Shown here: positions 53,265-62,564 of the stretch, one piece after another | Position numbering within the stretch: the stretch's first letter is position 1 | Layout: each line of letters opens with the position of its first letter | From: Chloroflexota bacterium | GTDB taxonomy: Bacteria; Chloroflexota; Dehalococcoidia; UBA2979 | Reading direction: 5' to 3' | DNA length: 64,000 bases | Assembly (NCBI GenBank): GCA_002716405.1 | Contig: PBBA01000005.1 | Location: 17,113-81,112 of the forward strand | Notes under the pieces: model-generated | The model's input: the letters and a program-made list of their open reading frames with translations, nothing else | Told to the model about the DNA's origin: nothing | Database searches by the model: none | Position numbers and translations under genes: made by a program

Positions 53265-54809
53265 ATGTTTAAACGTGTGCTTATTGCAAATCGTGGAGAA
53301 ATAGCATTACGCATTCAACGTACTTGCAGAGAATTAGGTATAGAGACTGTCGCAGTTTATTCTGAGCCTGATAGAAATTCTCTACATGTGCGTAATGCAG
53401 ACCATGCAATTTGCATAGGCCCAGGTCCTGCTTTAGAGTCTTATCTTGTTATAGAAAAAATTATTGATGCTGCAGTTCAATCTGGCGCCGAAGCAATTCA
53501 TCCCGGATACGGATTTTTATCAGAAAACTCAGATTTTGCTGATGCGTGTGATTCAGCAAACATTACCTTCATAGGCCCACCAAGTTCTGCAATGAAAGAT
53601 ATGGGAGATAAAGTATCAGCACGACAATTGATGGAAAAAGCTGGGGTACCGGTAGTCCCTGGAGCTGAAGATATCAAGGTCGATGATATAGAATCTGCTA
53701 AAAATGCAGCAACAAAAATTGGCTTCCCTTTAATGGTTAAAGCATCGGCAGGTGGTGGTGGACGTGGTATACGCCTTGTCCAAAAAATAGAAGACCTTGA
53801 AAATGCAATGCGCCAATCAGCCTCTGAAGCACAATCTTCTTTCGGTAATCCAACTATTTTTCTAGAAAAATATGTCTCACCAGCTAGACATATCGAAGTG
53901 CAAATTATGGCCGATGGAGAAGGAAATGTTCGAGCTTTTGGTGAAAGAGAATGTTCAATACAACGAAGACATCAAAAGGTAATAGAAGAAGCCCCTTCCA
54001 TAGCTGTTACCCCTGAAATACGAAAAAAATTATGTCAGGCAGCTGAACTTGCTGCCTTGAGTTGCGGATACAAAAATGCGGGTACTGTAGAATTTTTAAT
54101 GGGGCCAGATAGTGAATTCTATTTCTTAGAAATGAATGCACGATTACAGGTTGAACACCCGGTAACTGAACTAGTTTACGGTGTTGATCTTGTAGCTTTG
54201 CAACTTTCAATTGCATCAGGTGGTACTTTACCAGATATGGATATTGGTGAATTGCATCCAAAGGGTTGGGCAATTGAAGCGCGAATCAATGGTGAAAATG
54301 CATACAAAAATTTCGTCCCTTCTATTGGGTTGATTAATCATGTCACACTACCATCGGGACCAGGTGTAAGATTTGACAGCATGCTATATGACGGCCTTGA
54401 TGTGCCTCCATTTTACGATTCAATGTTAGGAAAACTAATCGTTTGGGCTGAAGATAGAGATCTTGCAATTAAAAGATTAATGCGCGCCCTAAATGATCTC
54501 TTAATTGTTGGTATCGAAACAAATATTCCTTTCCATAAAGCTTTATTAAATAATTCAGATTTCCAAACAGGAAATTTTCACACCGGATGGCTGGAAGAAA
54601 AATTTATTATGCCGTCTTTAGAAGAAAACGACCCAAGAGCCAAAACTGCATTAATAGTAGCCGCAGTAGCCCAACACCTTCAGAAAGTAGCTAACAGTAG
54701 TCCTTCTACGAATAATGCTACTTCAAAATGGGTACAAGCATCTCGACACTCAGCAGTTAATATTTCTTCACGTCAAAGGGGGAGCGCATGGCGTCGCGGT
54801 ACCGCTTAG
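53265..54809 (+). CDS. accC: Biotin carboxylase (acetyl-CoA carboxylase subunit or related acyl-CoA carboxylase)
   Basis: ATP-dependent carboxylation of biotin. The ATP-grasp layout is complete: FKRVLIANRGEIALRI, HPGYGFLSENSDFADA, KASAGGGGRGIRLV (Gly-rich loop), ERECSIQRRHQKVIEEAPS and EMNARLQVEHPVTE. GAGGTAACTAA precedes the ATG. The last 60 residues are a Ser/Thr-rich extension beyond the normal core. It overlaps the biotin carrier gene by 22 bases. It could serve acetyl-CoA or propionyl-CoA carboxylase, since no transferase is nearby. Confidence 0.94.
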   Translation: MFKRVLIANRGEIALRIQRTCRELGIETVAVYSEPDRNSLHVRNADHAICIGPGPALESYLVIEKIIDAAVQSGAEAIHPGYGFLSENSDFADACDSANITFIGPPSSAMKDMGDKVSARQLMEKAGVPVVPGAEDIKVDDIESAKNAATKIGFPLMVKASAGGGGRGIRLVQKIEDLENAMRQSASEAQSSFGNPTIFLEKYVSPARHIEVQIMADGEGNVRAFGERECSIQRRHQKVIEEAPSIAVTPEIRKKLCQAAELAALSCGYKNAGTVEFLMGPDSEFYFLEMNARLQVEHPVTELVYGVDLVALQLSIASGGTLPDMDIGELHPKGWAIEARINGENAYKNFVPSIGLINHVTLPSGPGVRFDSMLYDGLDVPPFYDSMLGKLIVWAEDRDLAIKRLMRALNDLLIVGIETNIPFHKALLNNSDFQTGNFHTGWLEEKFIMPSLEENDPRAKTALIVAAVAQHLQKVANSSPSTNNATSKWVQASRHSAVNISSRQRGSAWRRGTA

Positions 54810-55306
54810 AATTAGACGGAGAACTTCATAACATAGTCTTAAATGATACTGACCATGGTTTCAATGTCATTTTGGATGAAATGGATCTTGGAAACTATGA
54901 TATCACGGTAGAAGGAATACCAGGGTTGTTTTCGATGTTATTAGATCAACACCCTACCCAAGTCTATGTTCAACGTGACGGAAGAAAATATAACGTAACC
55001 GTAGGTGATCGAACATTTTCGATTCAAGAATCTTTAGGTAATCAGCGTTCAAGAAGTAACGTAGGTAGCCGGCAAGATCCTATAGGTATTCTTTCAGCAC
55101 CACTAGCCGGTGTCATTGTAGAAATTAAATTCGCTGAAGGCGATTCATTCACTGAAGGACAAGCAATTCTTATTATCGAAGCGATGAAAATGCAAAATGA
55201 AGTTCAAGCGCCAATCTCAGGAAAAATAACAGCAGTTCATTTTAAACCCGGAGATAGAGTTGAATCAGGTGATGTTTTGATCGAATATGACGAAGTGGGT
55301 AACTAA
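54788..55306 (+). CDS. accB: Biotin carboxyl carrier protein
   Basis: Carries biotin on the lysine of EAMKMQNE at about residue 133, within a biotinyl/lipoyl hammerhead (DPIGILSAPLAGVIVEIKF start). The N-terminal half is a different beta-rich part (ELDGELHNIVLN, YNVTVGDRTFSI), as in acyl-CoA carboxylase alpha-chain tails, so the accC-accB pair may represent a split alpha chain. AAGGGGGAG precedes the ATG, which lies inside accC. Confidence 0.93.
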   Translation: MASRYRLELDGELHNIVLNDTDHGFNVILDEMDLGNYDITVEGIPGLFSMLLDQHPTQVYVQRDGRKYNVTVGDRTFSIQESLGNQRSRSNVGSRQDPIGILSAPLAGVIVEIKFAEGDSFTEGQAILIIEAMKMQNEVQAPISGKITAVHFKPGDRVESGDVLIEYDEVGN

Positions 55307-55414
55307 AAATATATTAATATATTTCTCTAAATTTGCTAGATCGCATTGTTGAGAACACTCTGTAATGGTAATATACCGCCCTCAGACTTCTAGCTTGAGA
55401 GAAGACAAAAAATG

Positions 55415-55426
55415 CTTCGTACGAAG
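55415..55426 (+). promoter_or_regulatory. Palindrome just before the infC ribosome site
   Basis: CTTCGTACGAAG is a perfect 12-base palindrome that ends three bases before AAAGGG, the ribosome-binding site. It could form a hairpin or a dimeric site controlling infC translation. Confidence 0.3.
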
Positions 55427-55440
55427 AAAGGGTAAAACTT

Positions 55441-56046
55441 ATCGCTAAAGAATTGCGGATGAATGAAGAAATTCAGGCTCAGACTGTTAGGCTTGTTCGA
55501 GATGGAGAGCAAGTAGGAATAGTATCAATCAACGAAGCCTTCGATATTGCAGATGAAGCTAATTTAGACCTCGTTGAGATTGCACCGAATGCCGATCCAC
55601 CTGTTGTACGTGTAATGGATTATGGGAAATTCAAATACCAACAATCTAAAAAAGAACGTGAAGCACGGCGTGGTTCAAAACAAGTTGAATTACGTGAAGT
55701 CCGAATGCGTGTTAAAATTGGAAAACATGATAGAGATTTCAAAGTACGAACAGCAAGAAAATTGCTAAATGATGGCAACAAAGTAAAAGTCTCGGTAATG
55801 TTTAGAGCAAGAGAAATTACGCATCCTGAGGTAGCAAAAGATTTATTGGATGAGTTTGCCTTAGAGCTGGAAGATACGGCAGGAATTGAACGAAATCCAG
55901 CTTTAGAAGGTCGATTTATGAGTATGACACTTGACCCAAGCCGTAAAGGTCAGAGATCATCTATTGCAAAAGAAAATACTATCGAACAAACTGATAACGT
56001 CGTAGAAAGCGTGAATGTTTCAGAAAGTGAAAATGAAATTGCCTAA
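55441..56046 (+). CDS. infC: Translation initiation factor IF-3
   Basis: Binds the 30S subunit and polices initiator-tRNA and start codons. IF3 blocks LDLVEIAPNADPPVVRVMDYGKFKYQ, REVRMRVKIGKHD, KVSVMFRAREITH and a C-terminal variable tail are clear. The track starts at TTG (55453), but upstream the frame reads IAKELRMNEEI, the normal IF3 N-terminus, and AAAGGG sits eight bases before an ATC at 55441. I therefore suggest a non-AUG ATC start, as AUU in E. coli infC, which is used for autoregulation. ATG 55459 is the conservative alternative. It heads the infC-rpmI-rplT operon. Confidence 0.9.
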   Translation: MAKELRMNEEIQAQTVRLVRDGEQVGIVSINEAFDIADEANLDLVEIAPNADPPVVRVMDYGKFKYQQSKKEREARRGSKQVELREVRMRVKIGKHDRDFKVRTARKLLNDGNKVKVSVMFRAREITHPEVAKDLLDEFALELEDTAGIERNPALEGRFMSMTLDPSRKGQRSSIAKENTIEQTDNVVESVNVSESENEIA

Positions 56047-56230
56047 AATGAAAACACATAAAGGCACTCAGAAAAGAGTCAAAGTTACCGCATCTGGTAA
56101 GTTAATGCTCCGTAAAGCGGTACCGAAAAAAATGCGGAAATCTAAAAGAACTTTATATGCCACCCGTGGAGATATACCCGCTCATAAGACCGTTGAAAAG
56201 GCTATCCGTAAAAACTTGCCTTACGCATAA
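56033..56230 (+). CDS. rpmI: Ribosomal protein L35
   Basis: Small basic 50S protein; PKMKTHKGTQKRVKVTASGKLMLRK and RGDIPAHKTVEKAIRKNLPYA are the L35 blocks. The track begins at 56015, six codons too early. The ATG at 56033 or the TTG at 56039 (which gives the canonical MPKMKTHKG start) are better. It overlaps infC by 14 bases. Confidence 0.95.
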   Translation: MKLPKMKTHKGTQKRVKVTASGKLMLRKAVPKKMRKSKRTLYATRGDIPAHKTVEKAIRKNLPYA

Positions 56231-56270
56231 AAATTTTTGCGTACCGAATTAGATAGAATCAGGATTAAAG

Positions 56271-56633
56271 ATGCCCAGAACACGAAATAGAGTACAAACT
56301 CACAGAAGACACAAAAAGATATTTAATCTTACAAAAGGCCACCGAGGTAAACGCCGTACTAATATTAAGGTTGCCCATGAATCCATGATCCATGCCTTAC
56401 GTTACTCTACTGAACATAGACGAGATCGTAAGGGTGACTTTAGGCGATTGTGGATCATCCGGATAAATGCCGCAGCACGTCAAAATGGATTGAAATATGG
56501 CGAATTAATAAATGGACTAAATAAGGCAGGTATCGAAGTAAATCGCAAAATGTTGGCTGATTTAGCTGTAAAAAATCCAACTGCATTTTCTGAACTTGCA
56601 AGCCAAGCTAAAACTGCCTTGCAAGTTGAATAA
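56271..56633 (+). CDS. rplT: Ribosomal protein L20
   Basis: RNA-binding 50S protein and usual autoregulator of this operon. PRTRNRVQTHRRHKKIFNLTKGHRGKR, RDRKGDFRRLWIIRINAA and GIEVNRKMLADLA are diagnostic. At 120 residues it is normal size. It follows rpmI by 40 bases. Confidence 0.98.
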   Translation: MPRTRNRVQTHRRHKKIFNLTKGHRGKRRTNIKVAHESMIHALRYSTEHRRDRKGDFRRLWIIRINAAARQNGLKYGELINGLNKAGIEVNRKMLADLAVKNPTAFSELASQAKTALQVE

Positions 56634-56664
56634 CAAATTATCACCAAAATTGACCATCAAGGTG

Positions 56665-56693
56665 TTGACTTTTCTTAAATAAATCCGCAGAAT
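56665..56693 (+). promoter_or_regulatory. Candidate sigma-70-type promoter before the RAM gene and pheS
   Basis: TTGACT and CAGAAT lie exactly 17 bases apart in the 145-base gap after rplT. This would let the RAM-pheS-yajQ-pheT part be transcribed apart from the infC part. Confidence 0.45.
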
Positions 56694-56778
56694 TCCAGAT
56701 CTCATGTCGTGCGGTGGGGACTGCGTGGCAGATGCATTTTTAAGTCCTTCATAGTAATAATGAGGGCAGGGAAAATTA

Positions 56779-57027
56779 ATGGCCATCCGCGGATACGTTT
56801 TGGTAGAAACCGAAGTTGGACGCACTGATTCAGTCAGAAATGCTATACGTGCATTAAAATCTAAATCCGCAACAATAACATCTGTTGATAGCGTAACTGG
56901 ACCTTTTGATGTGATAGTACAACTTGCCGCTGAAGACCTAGATTCATTGGCAAAAATAATCACTGATGATCTTCAATTACTTGAAGGTGTTCAACGAACC
57001 ACCACATGCCTATCCCTCAACCTTTGA
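56779..57027 (+). CDS. Stand-alone Lrp/AsnC ligand-binding (RAM) domain protein
   Basis: An 82-residue protein with only the regulation-of-amino-acid-metabolism fold: RGYVLVETEVGRTDSVRNAI, DSVTGPFDVIVQLAAEDLDSLAKII and a terminal RTTTCL. It lacks the helix-turn-helix of Lrp, so it cannot bind DNA itself; it probably binds an amino acid as an oligomer. The gene lies between rplT and pheS, with AGGGCAGGG before its ATG and only 18 bases to pheS. A phenylalanine-linked role is conceivable but inferred. Confidence 0.85.
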   Translation: MAIRGYVLVETEVGRTDSVRNAIRALKSKSATITSVDSVTGPFDVIVQLAAEDLDSLAKIITDDLQLLEGVQRTTTCLSLNL

Positions 57028-57045
57028 TTTTCATATCATTGTTAC

Positions 57046-58047
57046 ATGAGTATCACAACGGATATACAAAATAATTTAGTTAATCTTGAAAAAAATACCT
57101 TGGACAAATTAACGTCTATTGATAATGCCGAGGATTTATCAGAACTCCGTACTCAATTATTAGGTCGAAATGGTGAACTAACTCAAATTCTTAGATCCAT
57201 AGGGGACTTGAATACGAACGAACGAAAACTGATAGGCCAAGCAAGTAACGCCTTAAAGAACAAACTCGAGCATATACTCAATGAAAAAAATACAGAACTA
57301 ATTTCTGTCCAACCATCAAACCTTGAATCACTTGATGTTTCTTTGCCAGGAAAATATCAGCCAATCGGACGTTTACATCCAATCACGCAAACTCTTAGAC
57401 AAATATTAGATGTTCTACGAAGGCTAGGATTCACAGTAGTTGAAGGACCAGAAGTAGAATTGAGTAGCTACAATTTTGACAAATTACGAATACCAGAAAA
57501 TCATCCTGCTCGAGATATGTGGGATACTTTTTGGATAGATAGAAAAGATGAGTCCATGTTGCTAAGAACGCATACAAGCCCTATGCAAATTCGATATATG
57601 GAAACTCATGAGCCACCTATTCGTGTAGCAGTTCCAGGGCGCTGTTATCGATATGAAGCTACTGACATGACACATGAATGGATGCTACAACAGGTTGAGT
57701 TGTTAGCAATTGACAAAGATGTATCATTGGCAGATCTAAAAGGAACCCTCCATGAATTCGCCAGGCAAATCTTTGGTTCAGATTCTGAAGTAATGTTACG
57801 AAATAGCTATTTCCCTTTTGTTGAACCAGGTGTTGAGCTGGCAGTAAAGTTCAGAGGAAAATGGTTAGAAATAATGGGGGCTGGGATGGTACATCCCGAA
57901 ATTATTGAAAACGCAGGCTATAATTCCTCTGTTTACACTGGATTCGCTGCAGGGATGGGAATCGAACGAATTGCAATGGCGGTATACGAAGTCGATGACA
58001 TACGCCACTTCTATACAAATGACTTACGGTTTTTATCACAATTTTAG
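57046..58047 (+). CDS. pheS: Phenylalanyl-tRNA synthetase alpha subunit
   Basis: Catalytic chain of the alpha2-beta2 enzyme. N-terminal coiled coil (1-85), then class II core: GRLHPITQTLRQI, VEGPEVELSSYNFD, LLRTHTSPMQIRYM, FPFVEPGVEL and the motif-3 region GFAAGMGIERIAM. At 333 residues it is a normal bacterial PheS. It is followed after six bases by yajQ rather than pheT, which is unusual. Confidence 0.98.
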   Translation: MSITTDIQNNLVNLEKNTLDKLTSIDNAEDLSELRTQLLGRNGELTQILRSIGDLNTNERKLIGQASNALKNKLEHILNEKNTELISVQPSNLESLDVSLPGKYQPIGRLHPITQTLRQILDVLRRLGFTVVEGPEVELSSYNFDKLRIPENHPARDMWDTFWIDRKDESMLLRTHTSPMQIRYMETHEPPIRVAVPGRCYRYEATDMTHEWMLQQVELLAIDKDVSLADLKGTLHEFARQIFGSDSEVMLRNSYFPFVEPGVELAVKFRGKWLEIMGAGMVHPEIIENAGYNSSVYTGFAAGMGIERIAMAVYEVDDIRHFYTNDLRFLSQF

Positions 58048-58053
58048 GTAGGC

Positions 58054-58554
58054 ATGGCAAAAAATTCTTCATTCGACATTACAACTGGTTGTGATTATCA
58101 AGAAATTGATAACGCACTTAATCAAGCTCGTAAAGAAATTATTAACCGGTATGATTTTAAAAATGTTGTTGCAGAAATCGATTTTGATCAGCACAACAAT
58201 TCAATTGAAATACGAACCGAAGATAATTTTAAACTAGATGCAATTTGGACAATCTTGGTTAGTAAATTTATTGCAAGAAAAGTTCCACTTGAGAATATAA
58301 AACGTAATCCTTTAGAAACTGCCAGTGGTGGCTCTATTCGACAATCACTTTCTTTAATTCAAAACATTGAATCTGATATTGCCCGAGATATCACAAATCA
58401 CGTTAAAAGCATGAAATTAAAACGCACTCAAGCGCAAAATCAAGCTGACTCGATTAGAGTGTCTAGCCCTAATCGAGATGATCTACAAAAGGTAATGCGT
58501 AATCTAGAAAATGAAGACTGGGGAATTAAGTTAATATTTGGCAATTATCGATAA
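58054..58554 (+). CDS. YajQ-family nucleotide-binding protein
   Basis: FDITTGCDYQEIDNALNQARKEIINRYDFKN at the start and ARDITNHVKSMKLK and EDWGIKLIFGNYR at the end are the YajQ (DUF520) hallmarks. Some relatives bind cyclic di-GMP or nucleotides; this function is not proven for all. It is a cytosolic ~18-kDa protein. It sits between pheS (6-base gap) and pheT (66-base gap to the GTG start), so is expressed with them. The link to Phe-tRNA synthesis is unknown. Confidence 0.93.
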   Translation: MAKNSSFDITTGCDYQEIDNALNQARKEIINRYDFKNVVAEIDFDQHNNSIEIRTEDNFKLDAIWTILVSKFIARKVPLENIKRNPLETASGGSIRQSLSLIQNIESDIARDITNHVKSMKLKRTQAQNQADSIRVSSPNRDDLQKVMRNLENEDWGIKLIFGNYR

Positions 58555-58619
58555 TTAATTTTTTGTATCATACGCTCTGAATTACAAGGAAATTGATACT
58601 AAAAAAACGAGAGGTGAAT

Positions 58620-61046
58620 GTGCTTGTTTCATTAAAATGGCTTAATACATATGTTACTTTGCCTACAAATCTTGATGTAGACAAATTCGCAGAAACCCTT
58701 ACTATGGCCTCTGCTGAGGTTGATGCTGTGATCAAAATTGGCCAAGAATGGGATCCTTCTCTTGTTGTAACTGCTGAAATAGTCTCGATAGATAAACATC
58801 CGAATGCTGATAGGCTACGTTTAGCTACTGTTAACTACGGCGCTGAAGATAACCAACAAGTAGTATGTGGTGCACCAAATTTAAGTATTGGGCAGAAAGT
58901 TGCTTTTGGTCGTGAAGGATCAGAATTGACTAATCCACAAACAGGGAAAAAACAAAAACTTAAAGCAAATAAAATCAGAGGAATCACATCTGCAGGAATG
59001 ATTCTTTCAGAAGCTGAACTAGGTATATCAGATAACCATGATGGAATAATTGAGCTCGCTACTGATACGCCTATTGGGTTACCTTTACAAGATCATCTTG
59101 GTGACACAATCCTTGATATACATATCTGGCCTAATAGGCCAGATATGATGTCGATGGTTGGTATTGCAAGAGAAATTTCTGCAATCCTTAACAACACAAT
59201 TCAACATCCATTAAAATATAACTTAGAAGCTTCAGATAATAATCAAAAGATAAAAGTTTTGGTTGAAAATGAAAATCTGTGTAGTAGATATATAGCTACT
59301 ATTATCAAAAACGTTTCCGTCGGACCTTCACCAGGGTGGCTACAAGAGAGGTTACAATCTATTGGTCAAAGACCTATTAACAATGTTGTTGATATCACAA
59401 ATTATGTAATGTTTGAATTGGGACAGCCATTACATGCATTCGATCTAGATAAAATCGATGGGAATATTACTGTGCGTTCTGCGCATAAAGATGAACCATT
59501 ACAAACTCTGGATAATTTAGAGAGAACTCTTACTCCTGAAATGTTGGTTATCGCCGACGATTCCCAACCTATTGCCTTAGCTGGTGTAATGGGAGGCAAA
59601 AATACAGAGGTAACTGAAACCACAACTAATATACTTTTAGAAGCTGCACGCTTTGATCCAGTCAGTATAAGACGAACTTCTAACAAATTAGCACTTAGAT
59701 CTGAAGCTTCTTCCCGTTTCGAGCGGGGTTTATCATCACATTTAGCATTAGATGCTACACAGAGAGCAATCCAACTTTTTATAGAGATAACAGGTGCCAC
59801 ACCTCCAGATAATTACGTTGATATTCACCCTATACCAAACGAAAATCATGAAATTCAACTAGCAAGAACTCGAATTGATACTTTAATAGGATTCTATATA
59901 CCAACTACAGAAGTAATATCCATCTTAGAAAATTTAGGATTTTCAGTTAAATCTACAACAATTAATGGCGGTGATGAATTATTCACTGTCCAAGCACCAT
60001 GGTGGCGAACTGATATCACAATACCCGATGACATTATCGAAGAAATAGTAAGACTGGCTGGCTATGATCGATTACCCGAATCAACAATTAGCGGACAAAT
60101 CCCTGCTTGGGAACCTAATAATGAACTGGTATTCCGAGAAGAAGTTCGTGACTCTTTGGTTAAACTGGGTTGGCAAGAAGTCATTACCTATTCACTTACA
60201 ACTAAAGAAGTTCTTCAGAAAGTATTACCACCAGAAGAGATCGAAGGCTTTGATTTTTTCCGCCTAAAAAACACACTCTCATCTGACCGTGAAATCTTAA
60301 GGCCAACATTACGGCATTCGATCTTGGAAACAATTGAACGAAATATCCGTTTAGGAGCAAATAACATTGCTATCTTTGAGATCGCTTCTGTGTATTTATC
60401 GCAAAAAAATAATTCATTACCAGAAGAAAAATCATTACTCACTGGTGCCATTAGTGGATTCGAAATCAATCGATGGGGGCAACCAACTTCTAAACCTCTT
60501 GATTTTTTTGATGCAAAAGGTACGGTTGAAAACTTACTAGAAAATTTTGATACAAAAGCTAATTATGAACATTCAGAAATGTTTGGATTTATCACTGGCC
60601 GCACAGCGTCAATCCTAGTCAATAACACTCCAATAGGGTTCATAGGTGAACTATCATTAGATACTTTAACTCAGTTTGGTATTTCTCAGCCCACAATTCT
60701 ATTTGAATTAGAATTAGAAATTTTGTTGAATCAATTGAAATTACAGAAAGAATTTTTACCAATCTCGAAATTCCCTTCTGTCCAGCAAGATCTATCCTTA
60801 TTAGTCCCATACTCAGTATCAGTTGGTGAAGTACAAAATGTATTCGAAAATTCTATAATAGTAAGTAGTGCTGAACCTTTTGATGTTTATACAGGAGATG
60901 GTGTTGCGGATGATTGTCGCGCTGTAGCAATCAACATAAATTATCAATCAATGGAAAGAACACTTAGTAAAGAGGATGTCGAAAAAGAACAACAAAAAAT
61001 TCTTAAGCAATTGAAAAAACTCTATGATATCCATCCAAGATTTTAA
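58620..61046 (+). CDS. pheT: Phenylalanyl-tRNA synthetase beta subunit
   Basis: Editing and tRNA-binding chain. EMAP-type tRNA-binding domain (EIVSIDKHPNADRLRLATVNYG, VVCGAPN), B3/B4 editing domain, B5 region (INNVVDITNYVMFELGQPLHAFD lies just before it), core, and a C-terminal ferredoxin-fold anticodon-binding domain (LPISKFPSVQQDLSLLV). The track starts at TTG 58593, nine codons too early; the GTG at 58620 gives the canonical MLVSLKWL start with GAGAGG just upstream. Confidence 0.97.
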   Translation: MLVSLKWLNTYVTLPTNLDVDKFAETLTMASAEVDAVIKIGQEWDPSLVVTAEIVSIDKHPNADRLRLATVNYGAEDNQQVVCGAPNLSIGQKVAFGREGSELTNPQTGKKQKLKANKIRGITSAGMILSEAELGISDNHDGIIELATDTPIGLPLQDHLGDTILDIHIWPNRPDMMSMVGIAREISAILNNTIQHPLKYNLEASDNNQKIKVLVENENLCSRYIATIIKNVSVGPSPGWLQERLQSIGQRPINNVVDITNYVMFELGQPLHAFDLDKIDGNITVRSAHKDEPLQTLDNLERTLTPEMLVIADDSQPIALAGVMGGKNTEVTETTTNILLEAARFDPVSIRRTSNKLALRSEASSRFERGLSSHLALDATQRAIQLFIEITGATPPDNYVDIHPIPNENHEIQLARTRIDTLIGFYIPTTEVISILENLGFSVKSTTINGGDELFTVQAPWWRTDITIPDDIIEEIVRLAGYDRLPESTISGQIPAWEPNNELVFREEVRDSLVKLGWQEVITYSLTTKEVLQKVLPPEEIEGFDFFRLKNTLSSDREILRPTLRHSILETIERNIRLGANNIAIFEIASVYLSQKNNSLPEEKSLLTGAISGFEINRWGQPTSKPLDFFDAKGTVENLLENFDTKANYEHSEMFGFITGRTASILVNNTPIGFIGELSLDTLTQFGISQPTILFELELEILLNQLKLQKEFLPISKFPSVQQDLSLLVPYSVSVGEVQNVFENSIIVSSAEPFDVYTGDGVADDCRAVAININYQSMERTLSKEDVEKEQQKILKQLKKLYDIHPRF

Positions 61047-61105
61047 GATACGTTTTATTTTTTAAGATTAATATTGGGTTTATATAGATGTAAGGAAATG
61101 AATCT

Positions 61106-62476
61106 GTGAGTGATCAATCAAACACATACAGTAGTACAGCAACTGGTAACCGAAGCATCCTTCCTGATGATATGATCTCCGTTCAAGAAGCTAGAAGATT
61201 GATTCTTGAAAAATTTTCACCATTAGATTCAGTCTCTATTCCTATCACAGAAGCACTTAATCAGGTCACTACTGAAGATGTAGTAGCACAATTCGATATC
61301 CCACCTTATTCAAATACGGGTATGGATGGATACGCTGTTATAGCTAAAGACACGAAAAATGCATCCTATTCGGATCCAAAAAAATTATCGGTAACTGGCT
61401 ACTTACCTGCAGGGAAAATATTCAACGACACGGTGATGCCCGGTCAGGCTGTTCGTATTATGACAGGAGCACCTATACCTAACGGAGCTGATGCTATTGT
61501 ACCTTTTGAAGAAACTGATGAATATTTAGAAAAAGATAGTACAAAGAAAACAGAGAAAAACGAAGTCTTGATTAATGTTGAAGCAATTACAGGAGCAAAT
61601 ATACGACCTGCAGGTGAAGATATCACAAAAGGTACAGTAGTATTTAATAAAGGGACAATTTTGGGCCCTGCGCAAATTGCCGTATTAGCTTCGCTAGGTC
61701 TCAATAATATTAATGTCCATCGTCGTCCCATTGTAGCGGTTTTATCTACAGGAGATGAATTGCTTTATCCAGGTGAGTCTTATGCAGATGGAAAAATCTA
61801 TGATTCCAATAGCTCCGGATTAGCCGCACAAATTATAAACTTCGGTGGGGTACCAAAAATCTTAAATATTGCAAGAGACAACGTAAAAAGTCTCACACAT
61901 CTCATCCGTGAAGGAGTAGAAAGTGCAGATTTTTTGATCACATCCGCTGGAGTTTCAAGAGGTGATTTCGATCTTGTAAAAGCTGTCTTGGCAAAGGAAG
62001 GACATATTGGGTTTTGGACAGTAAAAATGAAACCTGGAAAGCCACTAGCTTTTGGTACCTTCACAAAAGAATCAGGAGCACAAGTACCGCATTTGGGGCT
62101 TCCTGGCAATCCAGTAAGTGCAATGCTTACCTTTGAGCTTTTTGGTCGACCAGCTATTTTTAAGATGCTGGGGAAAATTAATGCTTGGCCACGGCCATTA
62201 GTTAATGCCATTTCGAAAGATAGAATTGTCAATACTGATGGTCGCCGATTTTATGCTCGAGTTGTAATAGAAGAAGAAAATGAAATTCCTAAAGTTATTC
62301 TTACAGGAAAACAAAGCTCAGGGATACTAACTTCAATGTCGAAAGCAACAGCCTTTGCAATTTGCCCTTCCGATACTAGTGGAATCGAAGCAGGTCAAAT
62401 GTGTGAAGTAATACTGATAGATCGTGAAAATAATTATTATGGTGAATCAACATTAACAGAAAAAAAAGGGTACTAA
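61106..62476 (+). CDS. moeA: Molybdopterin molybdenumtransferase MoeA
   Basis: Inserts molybdenum into adenylylated molybdopterin. N-terminal SVQEARRLILEKFSPL, YSNTGMDGYAV, VMTGAPIPNGADAIV-like RIMTGAPIPNGADAIVPFE, ILGPAQIAVLASLG, the MPT-binding STGDELLYPGE and LPGNPVSAMLTFELF are all there. It starts at GTG with AAGGAA eight bases upstream. It likely serves the sulfite-oxidase-like enzyme encoded at 6.9 kb, among others. Confidence 0.96.
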   Translation: MSDQSNTYSSTATGNRSILPDDMISVQEARRLILEKFSPLDSVSIPITEALNQVTTEDVVAQFDIPPYSNTGMDGYAVIAKDTKNASYSDPKKLSVTGYLPAGKIFNDTVMPGQAVRIMTGAPIPNGADAIVPFEETDEYLEKDSTKKTEKNEVLINVEAITGANIRPAGEDITKGTVVFNKGTILGPAQIAVLASLGLNNINVHRRPIVAVLSTGDELLYPGESYADGKIYDSNSSGLAAQIINFGGVPKILNIARDNVKSLTHLIREGVESADFLITSAGVSRGDFDLVKAVLAKEGHIGFWTVKMKPGKPLAFGTFTKESGAQVPHLGLPGNPVSAMLTFELFGRPAIFKMLGKINAWPRPLVNAISKDRIVNTDGRRFYARVVIEEENEIPKVILTGKQSSGILTSMSKATAFAICPSDTSGIEAGQMCEVILIDRENNYYGESTLTEKKGY

Positions 62477-62564
62477 GCACGATAAATTATTCCAATAACA
62501 CAATCGGCTACCATTATCCTCATACTTAGCAGTTGTCTATAACTACATAAAAGGTGTTCAACTA

